From NCBI RefSeq assembly GCF_947631165.1, contig NZ_CANRKH010000021.1:1-49374 (forward strand): a stretch of 49,374 nucleotides of DNA, in the 5' to 3' direction. Shown here piece by piece: positions 25,067 through 32,755 of the stretch (its first letter is position 1; every line of letters starts with the position of its first letter). The notes below the pieces were generated by a model that saw only the letters and a program-made list of their open reading frames with translations, searched no databases and was not told where the DNA came from. Source of the DNA: an uncultured Dysosmobacter sp. (lineage in GTDB: Bacteria; Bacillota; Clostridia; Oscillospirales; Oscillospiraceae). A program made the position numbers and the translations under genes.

Positions 25067-25674
25067 ATGCAGCCCTCCTTTTCACTTTCTTTGGACGCAG
25101 GGGCGGAAAAAAAGTTCCCGCTTTCCAGCAAAATTTTTCGCAGCAGCTTCCGCCCCCGGCTGATGCGGGACTTCACCGTCCCCAGCTCCAGGTCCAGGAT
25201 GGCGGCGATCTCGTCATAGGTCCGCTGGTGCAGCTCCCGCAGCACCAGCGCCTGCCGGTACTCCGGCGGCAGGGCCGCCAGGCCCTCCTCCACCTGCCGG
25301 CGCAGCTCCGCCCGCTCCGCTGCCTCCTGGGGGGAGGGGGCGGAGTGGTCCGGGATGTCCGGATTCATGTTCTCATCATTGAGGGAGAGGGCGGCGGCGT
25401 TCCGGTGCCGTCCCTCCCGCCGCAGCAGGTCCACGGCGGCGTTGGAGGCCAGACGGTACAGCCAGGTGGAAAAACTGGCCTCGCCCCGGAAAAAGGGCAG
25501 TCCCTGCCAGGCGGCCAGGAATGCCTCTTGGGCGGCCTCGGCGCCGTCCTCCGGATTCCCGCACATCCGGGCCGTCAGCGCCAGGACCCGCTTCTCATAT
25601 AAGCGCACCAGCTCCCCGAAGGCGTCCTGGTCTCCCTGGCGGGCCGCGTCGATCCACTTCTGCTCGTCGCTCAT
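25063..25674 (-). CDS. ECF-type RNA polymerase sigma factor
   Basis: A 203-residue ECF sigma factor. Region 2 is seen at about 14-85 (FGELVRLYEKRVLALTARM...EAAQEAFLAAWQGLPFFRGEASFSTWLYRLASNAAVDLLR), then a Pro-rich linker and region 4 at about 135-185 (LAALPPEYRQALVLRELHQRTYDEIAAILDLELGTVKSRISRGRKLLR). It directs RNA polymerase to a small set of promoters and is controlled by the membrane anti-sigma encoded directly downstream. Its ATG overlaps the stop of dus (ATGA), making a three-gene unit dus-sigma-anti-sigma. The SigW-like domain pattern suggests an envelope-stress role, which is inference. Confidence 0.93.
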   Translation of the reverse strand: MSDEQKWIDAARQGDQDAFGELVRLYEKRVLALTARMCGNPEDGAEAAQEAFLAAWQGLPFFRGEASFSTWLYRLASNAAVDLLRREGRHRNAAALSLNDENMNPDIPDHSAPSPQEAAERAELRRQVEEGLAALPPEYRQALVLRELHQRTYDEIAAILDLELGTVKSRISRGRKLLRKILLESGNFFSAPASKESEKEGCI

Positions 25675-26642
25675 GTCAAATCCCTCTTGATCCCCTTCGT
25701 GACCCGGTATACGTCCTCCAGGGTATTCATTCGCACGATCTGTTCCTTGTAAAAGCCGGCATGGGGCACACCCTTGAGATACCAGCAGTAGTGCCGCCGG
25801 GCCTCCAGGACGGCGACCCGCTCGCCCTTGGCCTCCGCCGCCAGCTCAAACTGCCGCACGGCGGTGTCGCACCGCTCCGCCAGACAGGGAAGAGGGGGGA
25901 TGGGGCGCCCCTCCAGCGCTGCTTGGGCCTGCTGGAACAGCCAGGGATTGCCGAAACAGCCCCGGCCGATCATGGCCATGTCCGCCTGAGTGTGCTGCAG
26001 GATGCGGGCGGCGTCCTCCGGCTTCCAGATGTCGCCGTTGGCGATGACCGGCACAGACACCGCCTCCTTCACCTGACGGATGCAGTTCCAGTCCGCCTGT
26101 CCGCCGTAGACTTGGGCGCGGGTCCGGCCGTGGACCGCCACGGCGGCGATCCCCGCCGCTTCCAGCGCCTGGGCGAATTCCACGCAGTTGCAACTGCCCA
26201 TGTCCCACCCCCGGCGAAATTTGGCGGTCACTGGCACAGGCCCCACGGCCTTCACCACCGCCTCCACGATGCGGGCGGCCTTTTCCGGGTCCTTCATCAG
26301 CGCCGCGCCGTCGCCGTTGTTGACGATCTTGCCCATGGGACAGCCCATGTTGATGTCCAGAATGTCCGCCCCGGAGGCCTCCAGGGCGATCTGGGCCGCC
26401 TCCGCCATGCAGGATGGGTCGCTGCCGAAGATCTGCACGGCGGCGGGATGCTCCCCGGGAAACTGCTTCAGCAGGGAAAAAGTCTTTTTGTCGTGGTAGC
26501 ACAGCGCCTTGGAGGAGATCAGCTCCGTAACGGTGTATCCCGCGCCCAATTCGGCGCAGATCTGCCGGAAGGCCGCGTCCGTGACCCCCGCCATGGGGGC
26601 CAGCGCCAGCTTGGAGTTGATCTCGACTGTTCCGATCCGCAT
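25671..26642 (-). CDS. dus: tRNA-dihydrouridine synthase
   Basis: A 323-residue FMN-dependent Dus enzyme that reduces uridines in the tRNA D-loop with NADPH. Marks: LAPMAGVTDAAFRQIC at the start, ILDINMGCPMGKIVNNGDGAALM (catalytic Cys in GCPM), KFRRGWD and the flavin-binding VIANGDIW with MIGRGCFGNPWLF. It belongs to the DusB-like group typical of Firmicutes. The preferred start is 26642, with AAAGGAC about nine bases upstream; longer frames are rejected. Its stop overlaps the start of the ECF sigma gene, so a housekeeping tRNA enzyme heads a regulatory operon. Confidence 0.94.
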   Translation of the reverse strand: MRIGTVEINSKLALAPMAGVTDAAFRQICAELGAGYTVTELISSKALCYHDKKTFSLLKQFPGEHPAAVQIFGSDPSCMAEAAQIALEASGADILDINMGCPMGKIVNNGDGAALMKDPEKAARIVEAVVKAVGPVPVTAKFRRGWDMGSCNCVEFAQALEAAGIAAVAVHGRTRAQVYGGQADWNCIRQVKEAVSVPVIANGDIWKPEDAARILQHTQADMAMIGRGCFGNPWLFQQAQAALEGRPIPPLPCLAERCDTAVRQFELAAEAKGERVAVLEARRHYCWYLKGVPHAGFYKEQIVRMNTLEDVYRVTKGIKRDLT

Positions 26643-26770
26643 GGGACACCGTCCTTTGCTCATAAAAATACAATTTATCATATCATAAAATCTCTGGGAA
26701 GTCCACAGGAAGCGGCTGACTTTGCCGCCGGGCCTTGCGGCGGCGGGGCCGATATGATAAAATCGGTTTG

Positions 26771-26803
26771 AACACAAAAGACAGTACCCTTTGTTCACTG
26801 AGG
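26771..26803 (+). repeat. Shortened R3-like sequence upstream of the TfoX-C gene
   Basis: AACACAAAAGACAG (from 26771) followed at once by CCCTTTGTTCACTGAGG matches the left and right ends of the 76-base R3 element at 39055-39130 with the middle missing. It ends five bases before the ribosome site region. Confidence 0.45.
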
Positions 26804-26824
26804 ATACGGAAAGGGCGTGGTATC

Positions 26825-27088
26825 ATGGCGGAGCTGACTTCCATGTGCAACGTTGGAAAAGAGCTTGCCCGAAAGCTTGAGTCGGTCGGCATCCGCTCAG
26901 CGGAGGAATTGACCCGGACAGGGAGCATGGAGGCGTTTTTGCGGCTGAAAATCCGGTATCCCAATGTCTGTCTGGTGCATCTATACGCGCTGCAGGGCGC
27001 TATCGACCAGACTGCGTACAATTGCCTGCCGGAAACGATCGAAGAAGAGCTGAAACGCTTCAGCGACAGCCTGCGGGAGCGATCCTAG
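26825..27088 (+). CDS. TfoX C-terminal domain protein
   Basis: An 87-residue protein made of the TfoX C-terminal (helix-hairpin-helix-like) domain only: LTSMCNVGKELARKLESVGIRSAEELTRTGSMEAFLRLK, then VCLVHLYALQGAIDQTAYNCLPE. In gamma-proteobacteria TfoX regulates competence, but one-domain homologues in Firmicutes have no proven role and should not be called competence regulators. GGAAAGGG lies about nine bases before the ATG, which fixes the start. It is divergent from dus and followed by its own terminator. Confidence 0.85.
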   Translation: MAELTSMCNVGKELARKLESVGIRSAEELTRTGSMEAFLRLKIRYPNVCLVHLYALQGAIDQTAYNCLPETIEEELKRFSDSLRERS

Positions 27089-27183
27089 AGGACGCCTTTT
27101 GGGCAGATCGGAGGATGGACATGGGACCGGGAGAGAGGATGGAACTGCCGGTCTGACGGGACATACCGGACATCGCAGCGCTG

Positions 27184-27222
27184 AACCGCCGCCGTCTCAG
27201 CTTGGGACGGCGGCGGTTTCCA
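27184..27222 (+). terminator. Hairpin terminator after the TfoX-C gene
   Basis: A 13-bp perfect stem (27184-27196 with 27206-27218) followed by TCC; the T-run is short. Confidence 0.65.
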
Positions 27223-27324
27223 TGTTGAAAGACGCGGGAAAAGACGCGGTTTCTTTTCCCGACGGGATTTTTCCGTCACAGCCTGTAAAATGGTGTAAAA
27301 TCACACCTTTGGGAGGGACAGGCT

Positions 27325-29358
27325 GTGGAACACGGTCAGATCACATGGAAGCGCTCCGCCTGGTGGATGGCGGCTGGCATCCGCTTTTTTCTGGCGGCGG
27401 CGCTGACGGCCAGCCGGACGGCAGGGGGATACGTTCCCTTTGCCCTGGGCTTCGTGGCGGCGGCGGGGCCGGGCGCTGAAGGAGCCGCCGCCTTGGCGGG
27501 CCTGGGCTTGGGAGCCCTGCTGTTTTTGGACTTCGCGGAGGCGCTGCCCGCGGCGGCGGTGGGCGTGCTGCTCCTCACCGCCTCCACTGCCTTTCGGGGC
27601 AGCCCCGCTCTGGCCCGGCCCAAGGTGCTGGCCTGTACGGCGGTGGGGCTGTTCCTGGCGGTGGATATCATTTACGTAGTGGAATCCCTGGCCCCGCTGG
27701 AGCGGCTGACCCCCTGCCTGGCGGCGGCAGGCCTTACCGGGGCCGCCGCCTGGTTCTTTCAGCCTCTGCTGCGGCCGGAGGAAGACGGCCCCCTTCCGGC
27801 GGACAGCCTGCTGTTCCTGGCGGCGGCGCTGCTGCTGGCTCTGGCGGACCTGGAGCTGTTGGGCCTCTCCCTGGGACGGATGCTGCTGTGCGTCCTGCTG
27901 GCCTATACCGCCTATGAGCGAGGGGCCGTGACAGGCGCGGCGGCGGGCCTGGGGATCGGCCTGACGGCGGACCTCTGCGCTGGAACGGGCGGCGGTATTT
28001 TCACTGCCGGACTGGGGCTGGCAGGCCTGCTGGCCGGCAGTCAGGCGGGACGCCGCCGGAGCCGGGCGGCGGGAGCTTTCCTGCTGGCGTCTCTGGCGGC
28101 GCTGCTGCCTGCCCGGGAGCCTTTGGCTCAGCCGCTGCTGCTGGAATCCGCGGCAGGGATGGCGGTATTCCTGCTGCTGCCGGGGCGGCTGTTCGGCGGC
28201 AAGCGCATCAAGAAGCAGGAGCCGCTGCCAGAGTCCGCCGTCAGCGCCCAGCTGAAGGCACGGCTGAACCGTGCGGCCCGTGCGCTGCGGGACCTGTACG
28301 ACAGCATGGGCCGCACGCCCTCCACAGATGAGAACCCCGCCATCATCTTCGATCGGGCGGCGGAACGGGTGTGTCGGGGCTGCGCGCTGTGCGGCCTGTG
28401 CTGGCAGCGGGAGTACACAGGCACCTTCAACGCCTTCAACGACGCGACTCCTTATCTGCTGGAACGGGGCCGAGCGCTGCCCAAGGATTTCCCCGCTTAC
28501 TTCACGGACCGCTGCGTCCATCTGCCGGATCTTCTGACGGCGGTGAACGGCGAGCTGTCCGCCTATCTGCTGCGGCGGCAGTACCGCCGCCAGCTGGAGG
28601 AGACCCGCCGCAGCGCCCGGGGACAGTACGCCCAGCTCAGCGAGCTGTTGACTGCCACCGCCGCGGGCCTGGGAGAGGCGGCGGCCACGGCGGGAGAGGC
28701 GGACTTCGCCTGCCAAGTGGGCGCCGCCCTGCGGCCCCGGGAAGGGGAGACGGTCTGCGGAGATACGGTGATGTCCTTTCAGACGGAGACGGGCCGTTGG
28801 TGCCTGCTGTTGGCCGACGGTATGGGCAGCGGCGAACCGGCCCGGCGGGAATCCGCCCTCACCTGCCGCTTGCTGCGCCAGTTTCTGGAGGCGGGCATCG
28901 AGCCGGAGGCGGCTTTGAAGACCCTCAACGCCGCCATGGCCCTCCGAGGGGCGGAGACCGGCAGCTTCACCACCGTGGATCTGTGCGTGCTGGACCCCGC
29001 CACCGGGGAGACGGTGTTTTATAAGTACGGCGCGGCCCCCAGCTACCTGAAAAAGGGGGGCGCCGTCCGGCGGATCACCGGCGGCAGCCTGCCGGTGGGC
29101 CTGCGGGGCGCGCCGGCCTCGCCGGACGTGACCAAGGTGGAGCTGGCCCCCGGCGGCTTTGTGGTGATGATCAGCGACGGCGTGGCGGACCCGGGGCGGG
29201 ACGAGTGGCTCCAGGACCTGCTGGCGGGCTGGGAGGGGGAGGACCCTCAGGCCCTGGCGGGGCTGCTCCTGGCGGAGAGCGTCCGCCGGGAGCGCCTTCA
29301 GGACGACTGCGGCATCCAGGTGCTCTACCGCCCGGCGGAGGGGATAAAAAAGGTGTGA
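27325..29358 (+). CDS. spoIIE: Stage II sporulation protein E (SpoIIE)
   Basis: A 677-residue protein. The N-terminal half (about 15-290) is a long run of about ten membrane helices, followed by a central region (about 300-450) with CRGCALCGLCW, and a C-terminal PP2C-type phosphatase domain (about 465-670; DTVMSFQTETGRWCLLLADGMGSG and VVMISDGVADPGRDEWL carry the metal-binding Asp residues). SpoIIE sits at the asymmetric septum and dephosphorylates SpoIIAA, releasing sigma-F in the forespore. It is somewhat shorter than the B. subtilis protein (827 aa), as in many clostridia. GTG start with GGGAGG upstream. It is strong evidence that the host forms spores. Confidence 0.94.
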   Translation: MEHGQITWKRSAWWMAAGIRFFLAAALTASRTAGGYVPFALGFVAAAGPGAEGAAALAGLGLGALLFLDFAEALPAAAVGVLLLTASTAFRGSPALARPKVLACTAVGLFLAVDIIYVVESLAPLERLTPCLAAAGLTGAAAWFFQPLLRPEEDGPLPADSLLFLAAALLLALADLELLGLSLGRMLLCVLLAYTAYERGAVTGAAAGLGIGLTADLCAGTGGGIFTAGLGLAGLLAGSQAGRRRSRAAGAFLLASLAALLPAREPLAQPLLLESAAGMAVFLLLPGRLFGGKRIKKQEPLPESAVSAQLKARLNRAARALRDLYDSMGRTPSTDENPAIIFDRAAERVCRGCALCGLCWQREYTGTFNAFNDATPYLLERGRALPKDFPAYFTDRCVHLPDLLTAVNGELSAYLLRRQYRRQLEETRRSARGQYAQLSELLTATAAGLGEAAATAGEADFACQVGAALRPREGETVCGDTVMSFQTETGRWCLLLADGMGSGEPARRESALTCRLLRQFLEAGIEPEAALKTLNAAMALRGAETGSFTTVDLCVLDPATGETVFYKYGAAPSYLKKGGAVRRITGGSLPVGLRGAPASPDVTKVELAPGGFVVMISDGVADPGRDEWLQDLLAGWEGEDPQALAGLLLAESVRRERLQDDCGIQVLYRPAEGIKKV

Positions 29359-29422
29359 CGGCGGTATAAAAATCCTTCTCCCGCGGCACAATGAGACCAT
29401 CAACAACAGGAGGAGACCGACA

Positions 29423-29695
29423 ATGGTGAAAGGTATTTCCAGGCGGGTCGTGGTGGTGGATTCCCCGGACCAGCGGTTTTTTGAGCAGGCGATCTTTATT
29501 GTGCGGAACGACGCCGCCGGAGAGGGCGTTACAGCTAAGGAACTGGTGGAGGAGGCCCGCCGGGTCGCCCGGAACTACGCGGGCGGAGACCACGGCCGCT
29601 TCAGCCGCATGTGGCGGGAGCTGTCCCCGGCGGTGTACACCCTCATGGGCGCGGCGGGGATCGGATTGGTCTGGATGCTGGCGGCATTGGTGTAA
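29423..29695 (+). CDS. Small spoIIE-linked membrane protein
   Basis: A 90-residue protein with a conserved N-terminal part (KGISRRVVVVDSPDQRFFEQAIFIVRNDA) and one C-terminal membrane span (about 72-89, YTLMGAAGIGLVWMLAALV). AGGAGG lies about ten bases before the ATG. Similar small genes directly after spoIIE are seen in clostridia, sometimes misnamed translation initiation factors; the role is unknown and a link with sporulation is inferred from position only. The last 45 bases of the gene are repeated about 200 bases downstream as part of an 80-base direct repeat. Confidence 0.8.
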   Translation: MVKGISRRVVVVDSPDQRFFEQAIFIVRNDAAGEGVTAKELVEEARRVARNYAGGDHGRFSRMWRELSPAVYTLMGAAGIGLVWMLAALV

Positions 29696-29730
29696 GGCGG
29701 AATGGCCGGTATCGCCGCCGGCCCAGCGCC
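29651..29730 (+). repeat. 80-base direct repeat, unit 1 (includes gene 3' end)
   Basis: Bases 29651-29707 are identical to 29854-29910, and 29711-29730 to 29915-29934, with three differing bases and one extra base between these blocks. Unit 1 covers the last 45 bases of the small spoIIE-linked gene. Confidence 0.9.
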
Positions 29731-29853
29731 CTTCGCCGCGGAAGCGGCGTCAAGCGTTTTGCCCGGCGGGCAAAACCTTGAAATGGGTGGGCTTTGCCTG
29801 CCCATTTGAGTCCAAACACGGGGTCCTCGCCGGATCAGTGATCCGGCGGGGCC
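29731..29853 (-). repeat. R1 multi-hairpin element, copy D (divergent)
   Basis: Read on the minus strand it has a long stem (GCCGGATCA/TGATCCGGC), the linker TTTGGACTCAAA near 29817-29806, a stem AAATGGG/CCCATTT, GTTTTGCCC/GGGCAAAAC and CGCCGC/GCGGCG. The order of hairpins around the linker matches the other R1 copies, although stem sequences do not. It lies exactly between the two 80-base direct repeats. Confidence 0.6.
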
Positions 29854-29934
29854 GCGGCGGGGATCGGATTGGTCTGGATGCTGGCGGCATTGGTGTAAGG
29901 CGGAATGGCCCGACATCGCCGCCGGCCCAGCGCC
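29854..29934 (+). repeat. 80-base direct repeat, unit 2
   Basis: Second copy of 29651-29730, including a non-coding copy of the last 15 codons and stop of the small spoIIE-linked gene. It is not preceded by the rest of that gene, so it is a duplicated tail, not a gene. Confidence 0.9.
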
Positions 29935-29948
29935 TCCGCAGCAAAATC

Positions 29949-29993
29949 AATAACATCAAGGCCACCCCTGAAAGGGGTGGCCTTGATGTTATT
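29949..29993 (-). terminator. Long hairpin terminator of the second sigma operon
   Basis: A 21-bp perfect stem (29949-29969 with 29973-29993) with a GAA loop. It overlaps the stop codon of the minus-strand gene ending at 29989 and is followed on that strand by TTGATTTT. Confidence 0.85.
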
Positions 29994-30654
29994 CCGCTTT
30001 TTGGACATGGACGCTGCCCGCCGCATGGTGGCCGGTGACCCACACCTCATATTGTCCATCCCTGGGAGCAGCTGCGGAATAGGTCCCGTCCGGCATATTC
30101 CGGCCGGTATAGAGGACCTCCCGCTCTGCCGCACCGATGATATCCAGGTCCACACTGCCCTGCTGATTGACGGCCTCCCACTGGACCGTGTCTCCAGCCT
30201 CCAGCTCCAGGATATGGCACACTCTGCCATTGAAATTCGTGTAATCCAGCAAAAGGCCGTTCTCATCGCCGCTGCGGCTGCCCTCATAGACGCCGCCCTC
30301 GATCCAAAAGCTTTCAGAAGGATCGTCATAGCGCTGAAGATCCAGCCAGTTGGTCACGCACCATGTTCCAACGTACATACACAGCGCCGCCCCGGTGAGG
30401 AGGAAGCACAGCAGCATCCCGGCCCAGTCATACTTGATGCGGCTGCCGTTCCGGGCGGCCAGCAGGGTCTCCGCGCCCAGCAGGATCAGGATGACGGGGG
30501 ACAGCTTCAGCGCCCAACTCAGGTCCAGCCGGGGCCACAGCAGGCTGACGGCCATCAGCACTCCGCCGGCCACCAGCGTCACGCCCAGGGTGAAGGTCCC
30601 GACCCGGCGCTGCCGGACTGCCGCCTCCGGCGCGGCGTATTCAGTCGTTCCCAT
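29989..30654 (-). CDS. Membrane protein with extracytoplasmic C-terminal domain
   Basis: A 221-residue protein with three N-terminal membrane helices (about 18-40, 47-66, 76-100), one of which sits in LSPVILILLGAETLLAA, a pattern of small LiaF-like or toast-rack-associated membrane modules. The C-terminal 115 residues are polar with beta character (VCHILELEAGDTVQWEAVNQQGSVDLDIIG) and should lie outside the membrane. The family is not recognised with certainty. It overlaps the upstream gene by 14 bases and is last of the four-gene sigma operon, so it may be a target or part of the sensing system. Confidence 0.7.
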   Translation of the reverse strand: MGTTEYAAPEAAVRQRRVGTFTLGVTLVAGGVLMAVSLLWPRLDLSWALKLSPVILILLGAETLLAARNGSRIKYDWAGMLLCFLLTGAALCMYVGTWCVTNWLDLQRYDDPSESFWIEGGVYEGSRSGDENGLLLDYTNFNGRVCHILELEAGDTVQWEAVNQQGSVDLDIIGAAEREVLYTGRNMPDGTYSAAAPRDGQYEVWVTGHHAAGSVHVQKAE

Positions 30655-31270
30655 GGGCTTCCTCCTGTTTCGCTTCGGCCTGCTCCTTGGCTGCGTGGGC
30701 CGCGCCGTTCGCTGTTTCCTCCGGCGGCACGAAGTTGGGGATGTCCTCGCCCTTGACTTTTTGGGGCCCCCGGATGAACCAGACGCCCAGGGCGATGATG
30801 CCGACAGTCACCGCCAGCCGGGGAATGTTGTAGCGGAAGAAGTAGTAAACACTCCCGTCCCAGCCGAAGATCTCAGTGAAGAGGGCCGCCAACCAGTTGG
30901 CCAGCCGCTGCCACAGCATGAAGATCCCCAGCAGCACCAGTCCCCAGCCAATGAGGCTGTGGCGCTTCCGCAGCAGTTGGTCCGCCTTTTCCGCATCCAT
31001 GTCGGAGAGGCCGAAGAGGTATGCGTCGGGGTTGGCGGCGGCCTCCGCGTCGGTCTGGCCCCGCAGGTTGTAGCTGTCGAAAAAGGAATACAGCCACAGC
31101 GGCAGGCACAGCACCGACAGCGCGCCGACCTCCAGGAATACCGCCAGGAAAAACACGCCGCAGAAAGCGGTCAGCAGGGATACGCCCCGCTTCATATAGC
31201 CCTGATGCATCTGTCCGCACCCGGGGATGCAGGATGTGATGAACAGCGAAAGTCCACCTTTACGTTTCAT
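30641..31270 (-). CDS. TM2-like multi-span membrane protein
   Basis: A 209-residue protein with about four membrane segments. The N-terminus (SLFITSCIPGCGQMHQGYMKRGVSLLTAF) follows the TM2-domain pattern, with a small-residue/Gly-rich turn between two helices. A second helical pair lies at about 105-165, and a charged C-terminal tail (AAKEQAEAKQEEAHGND) is cytoplasmic. It overlaps both neighbours (4 bases with the anti-sigma gene, 14 with the downstream gene), so translation is coupled. Role unknown; being in a sigma/anti-sigma operon it may belong to the signal-sensing part. Confidence 0.7.
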   Translation of the reverse strand: MKRKGGLSLFITSCIPGCGQMHQGYMKRGVSLLTAFCGVFFLAVFLEVGALSVLCLPLWLYSFFDSYNLRGQTDAEAAANPDAYLFGLSDMDAEKADQLLRKRHSLIGWGLVLLGIFMLWQRLANWLAALFTEIFGWDGSVYYFFRYNIPRLAVTVGIIALGVWFIRGPQKVKGEDIPNFVPPEETANGAAHAAKEQAEAKQEEAHGND

Positions 31271-31731
31271 GAGTCCATTCCTCCTTGTACTGGCGTTTCC
31301 CGCCCATTCAAAAAATCATTCAATCCGGACACGGCACCGTCCAGGGAATCGTTCCATTTCGCAGGCCAGGTCCGCAGCTCCTGAGAGATGGAGGGCCGGG
31401 GGAGTACGATCCGCTGGGGCAGCTCTATGCCCCGGCTGCCCCACACCATGGTCAGGGCCAGCGCCACGGCGGCGGCCGCCGCGGCGTACCGGTTGGTGAC
31501 GAGCCGCAAAGTCCTGGCCCGGACCCTGGCCCACAGGCTCTCCCTGCAGGACCGCCCTGGCGTTAGCAGCGGCGTTTCTGCCAGCAGCTCCGTGTACCGC
31601 TGGAGACACCGGTCGCAGAAGGCCAGATGCTCCGCCAGCTCCAGACGGGCCGTTTCTTCCAAGGCGGCTCCCTGCGCCAGGGCCGCCAGAGCTTCTTCTG
31701 TCAAATGTCCGTCCTCACGGAAGATCTCCAT
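31267..31731 (-). CDS. Anti-sigma factor, zinc-finger type
   Basis: A 154-residue protein with His35-x3-Cys39-x2-Cys42 (HLAFCDRC) in an N-terminal anti-sigma domain, one membrane span (about 81-97, YAAAAAAVALALTMVWG) and a short outer tail. It overlaps the sigma gene by 17 bases. It should sequester the ECF sigma encoded upstream. The outer domain is much shorter than that of the other anti-sigma at 24143-25066, so the two systems are likely to sense different signals. Confidence 0.8.
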   Translation of the reverse strand: MEIFREDGHLTEEALAALAQGAALEETARLELAEHLAFCDRCLQRYTELLAETPLLTPGRSCRESLWARVRARTLRLVTNRYAAAAAAVALALTMVWGSRGIELPQRIVLPRPSISQELRTWPAKWNDSLDGAVSGLNDFLNGRETPVQGGMDS

Positions 31732-32239
31732 GCTGTTCCCTCCCTTCCAATCGTTCCCGCAGCAGCCGCTTTCCGCGGGCCAGCTGGGTGTGTATCGTTT
31801 TCACCGGTCTGCCCAGGGCCAGGGCCGCCTCCTCCGGCGACCGCTCCTCCAGCAGGCACAAGCGGCAGACCGGTCGGTACGGCTCCCGCAGCGCTTCGAT
31901 GGCCGCCCGGATATCCGCCTCGCCCAAGCCGGACAGAGCCAGCTCCTCGGCAGGGGGCGACAGCCCCGCCGCCAGCGCTTCGTCTCCCGGCAGCACCGCC
32001 CGGCGGCTCCAGGCGCTTTGCAGGTGGTCCTTGGCCTTGTTGGCGGCGATGCGCCCCAGCCATTGCCGCTCATAGCCCGTGGGAATGGCGTCCCGGTGGA
32101 GGTAGGCGGAGAGAAAGGTCTCCTGGGTCAGATCCTCGGCGGCAGCGGCGTCCCGGACCAGTTGAAAGCAGATGGTGTACACCAGATGCTCATATTGCTC
32201 CACCAGGAGCGAAAAGGCTTCTTTCGTCATGCTTGCCAC
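31715..32239 (-). CDS. ECF-type RNA polymerase sigma factor (second)
   Basis: A 174-residue ECF sigma factor with region 2 (FSLLVEQYEHLVYTICFQLVRDAAAAEDLTQETFLSAYLH, and RQWLGRIAANKAKDHLQ) and region 4 (IEALREPYRPVCRLCLLEERSPEEAALALGRPVKTIHTQLARGKRLLRERL). The start is taken as GTG 32239, 12 bases after AGGAGG; an ATG three codons later is further from the ribosome site. It heads a four-gene operon of overlapping genes (sigma, anti-sigma, two membrane proteins). Upstream, R1 copy C occupies the divergent gap, so the promoter is likely in or close to the repeat. Confidence 0.9.
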   Translation of the reverse strand: MASMTKEAFSLLVEQYEHLVYTICFQLVRDAAAAEDLTQETFLSAYLHRDAIPTGYERQWLGRIAANKAKDHLQSAWSRRAVLPGDEALAAGLSPPAEELALSGLGEADIRAAIEALREPYRPVCRLCLLEERSPEEAALALGRPVKTIHTQLARGKRLLRERLEGREQHGDLP

Positions 32240-32280
32240 GGTCTGCCGCCACCTCCTTTCGTTGCCTGATACGAATCACT

Positions 32281-32425
32281 CATAAAACAATTTTCTTGTT
32301 TTATTGGGGCCGCATAAGCGGCCCCGGCGGCGAAGCCGCCTGTGATGAAAGTCCATACTTTTCCTGCGCGGCGTAGGCGCGGCGGCGCAATGCGCCGCAA
32401 TAAAAAATTTTTCTAAGTTTTTTAT
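32281..32425 (-). repeat. R1 multi-hairpin element, copy C
   Basis: Six hairpins in a row, three on each side of the linker TATGGACTTTCAT (minus strand, about 32358-32346). Stems include ATAAAACAA/TTGTTTTAT (32282-32290 with 32296-32304), an 8-bp GGGGCCGC stem (32306-32313 with 32318-32325), GGCGGC/GCCGCC (32326-32340) and GCGGCGCA/TGCGCCGC. Layout equals copies A and B while the stems have other sequences. Confidence 0.7.
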
Positions 32426-32552
32426 CAGGAAACAGGATGACACCTATTATACGGTGCCGGACGAAGATATTCTTCAAAAAACCGTAAAATTTCCGCTTTT
32501 TATCCAAGTGCCGAAAGACCGGGAAAAGGCTCCGGACAGCCCCATTTCCCTC

Positions 32553-32581
32553 TTGCGTTTGCCGGGATTCTGTGGTATAGT
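32553..32581 (+). promoter_or_regulatory. Sigma-A promoter of queT
   Basis: TTGCGT (32553-32558) and TATAGT (32576-32581) with a 17-base spacer; transcription from about 32588 gives a leader of roughly 170 bases. Confidence 0.75.
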
Positions 32582-32587
32582 TGGTCT

Positions 32588-32755
32588 CGACAGGTGCCAT
32601 CTCCCTGTCCAAGCGCCGGAAACGGCGTTCGTTCGATGCACCAGATGGGGCATCGTTCTCTAAACAAAAAAATGGAGGCTGCGCGGGCCTTATCCTGCGC
32701 GTTTTTGCTGTTTTGCAAAAAAGACCTCCACATCATCAAAAGGAGGTCTTTTCTC
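32588..32755 (+). promoter_or_regulatory. Structured queT leader, candidate riboswitch with ribosome-site sequestration
   Basis: The leader can form GACAG/CTGTC (32589-32593 with 32605-32609), CGCCG/CGGCG and CGATGC/GCATCG (32634-32639 with 32650-32655). The loops of the first and third carry CCATCT (32597-32602) and AGATGG (32643-32648), which are complementary. Downstream, an 11-bp stem (32719-32729 with 32742-32752) buries the AGGAGG ribosome site. CCTCCA in that stem can instead pair with TGGAGG at 32673-32678, enclosing two small hairpins and freeing the site. Since QueT genes are often controlled by preQ1-class riboswitches, ligand control is plausible; the class was not recognised. Confidence 0.5.

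Noticed and set aside
27301..29406. 701-codon frame opposite spoIIE
   Set aside because: Low-complexity Arg/Gln/Gly-rich composition and full overlap with a clear SpoIIE; treated as a shadow.
29651..29934. CRISPR-like array
   Set aside because: Only two direct repeats of 80 bases with a structured spacer and a gene end inside; no short regular repeats and no cas genes.
32588..32755. T-box leader for queT
   Set aside because: No T-box sequence (TGGNACC-type) or specifier stem was found, and the downstream gene is not an aminoacyl-tRNA or amino-acid gene.
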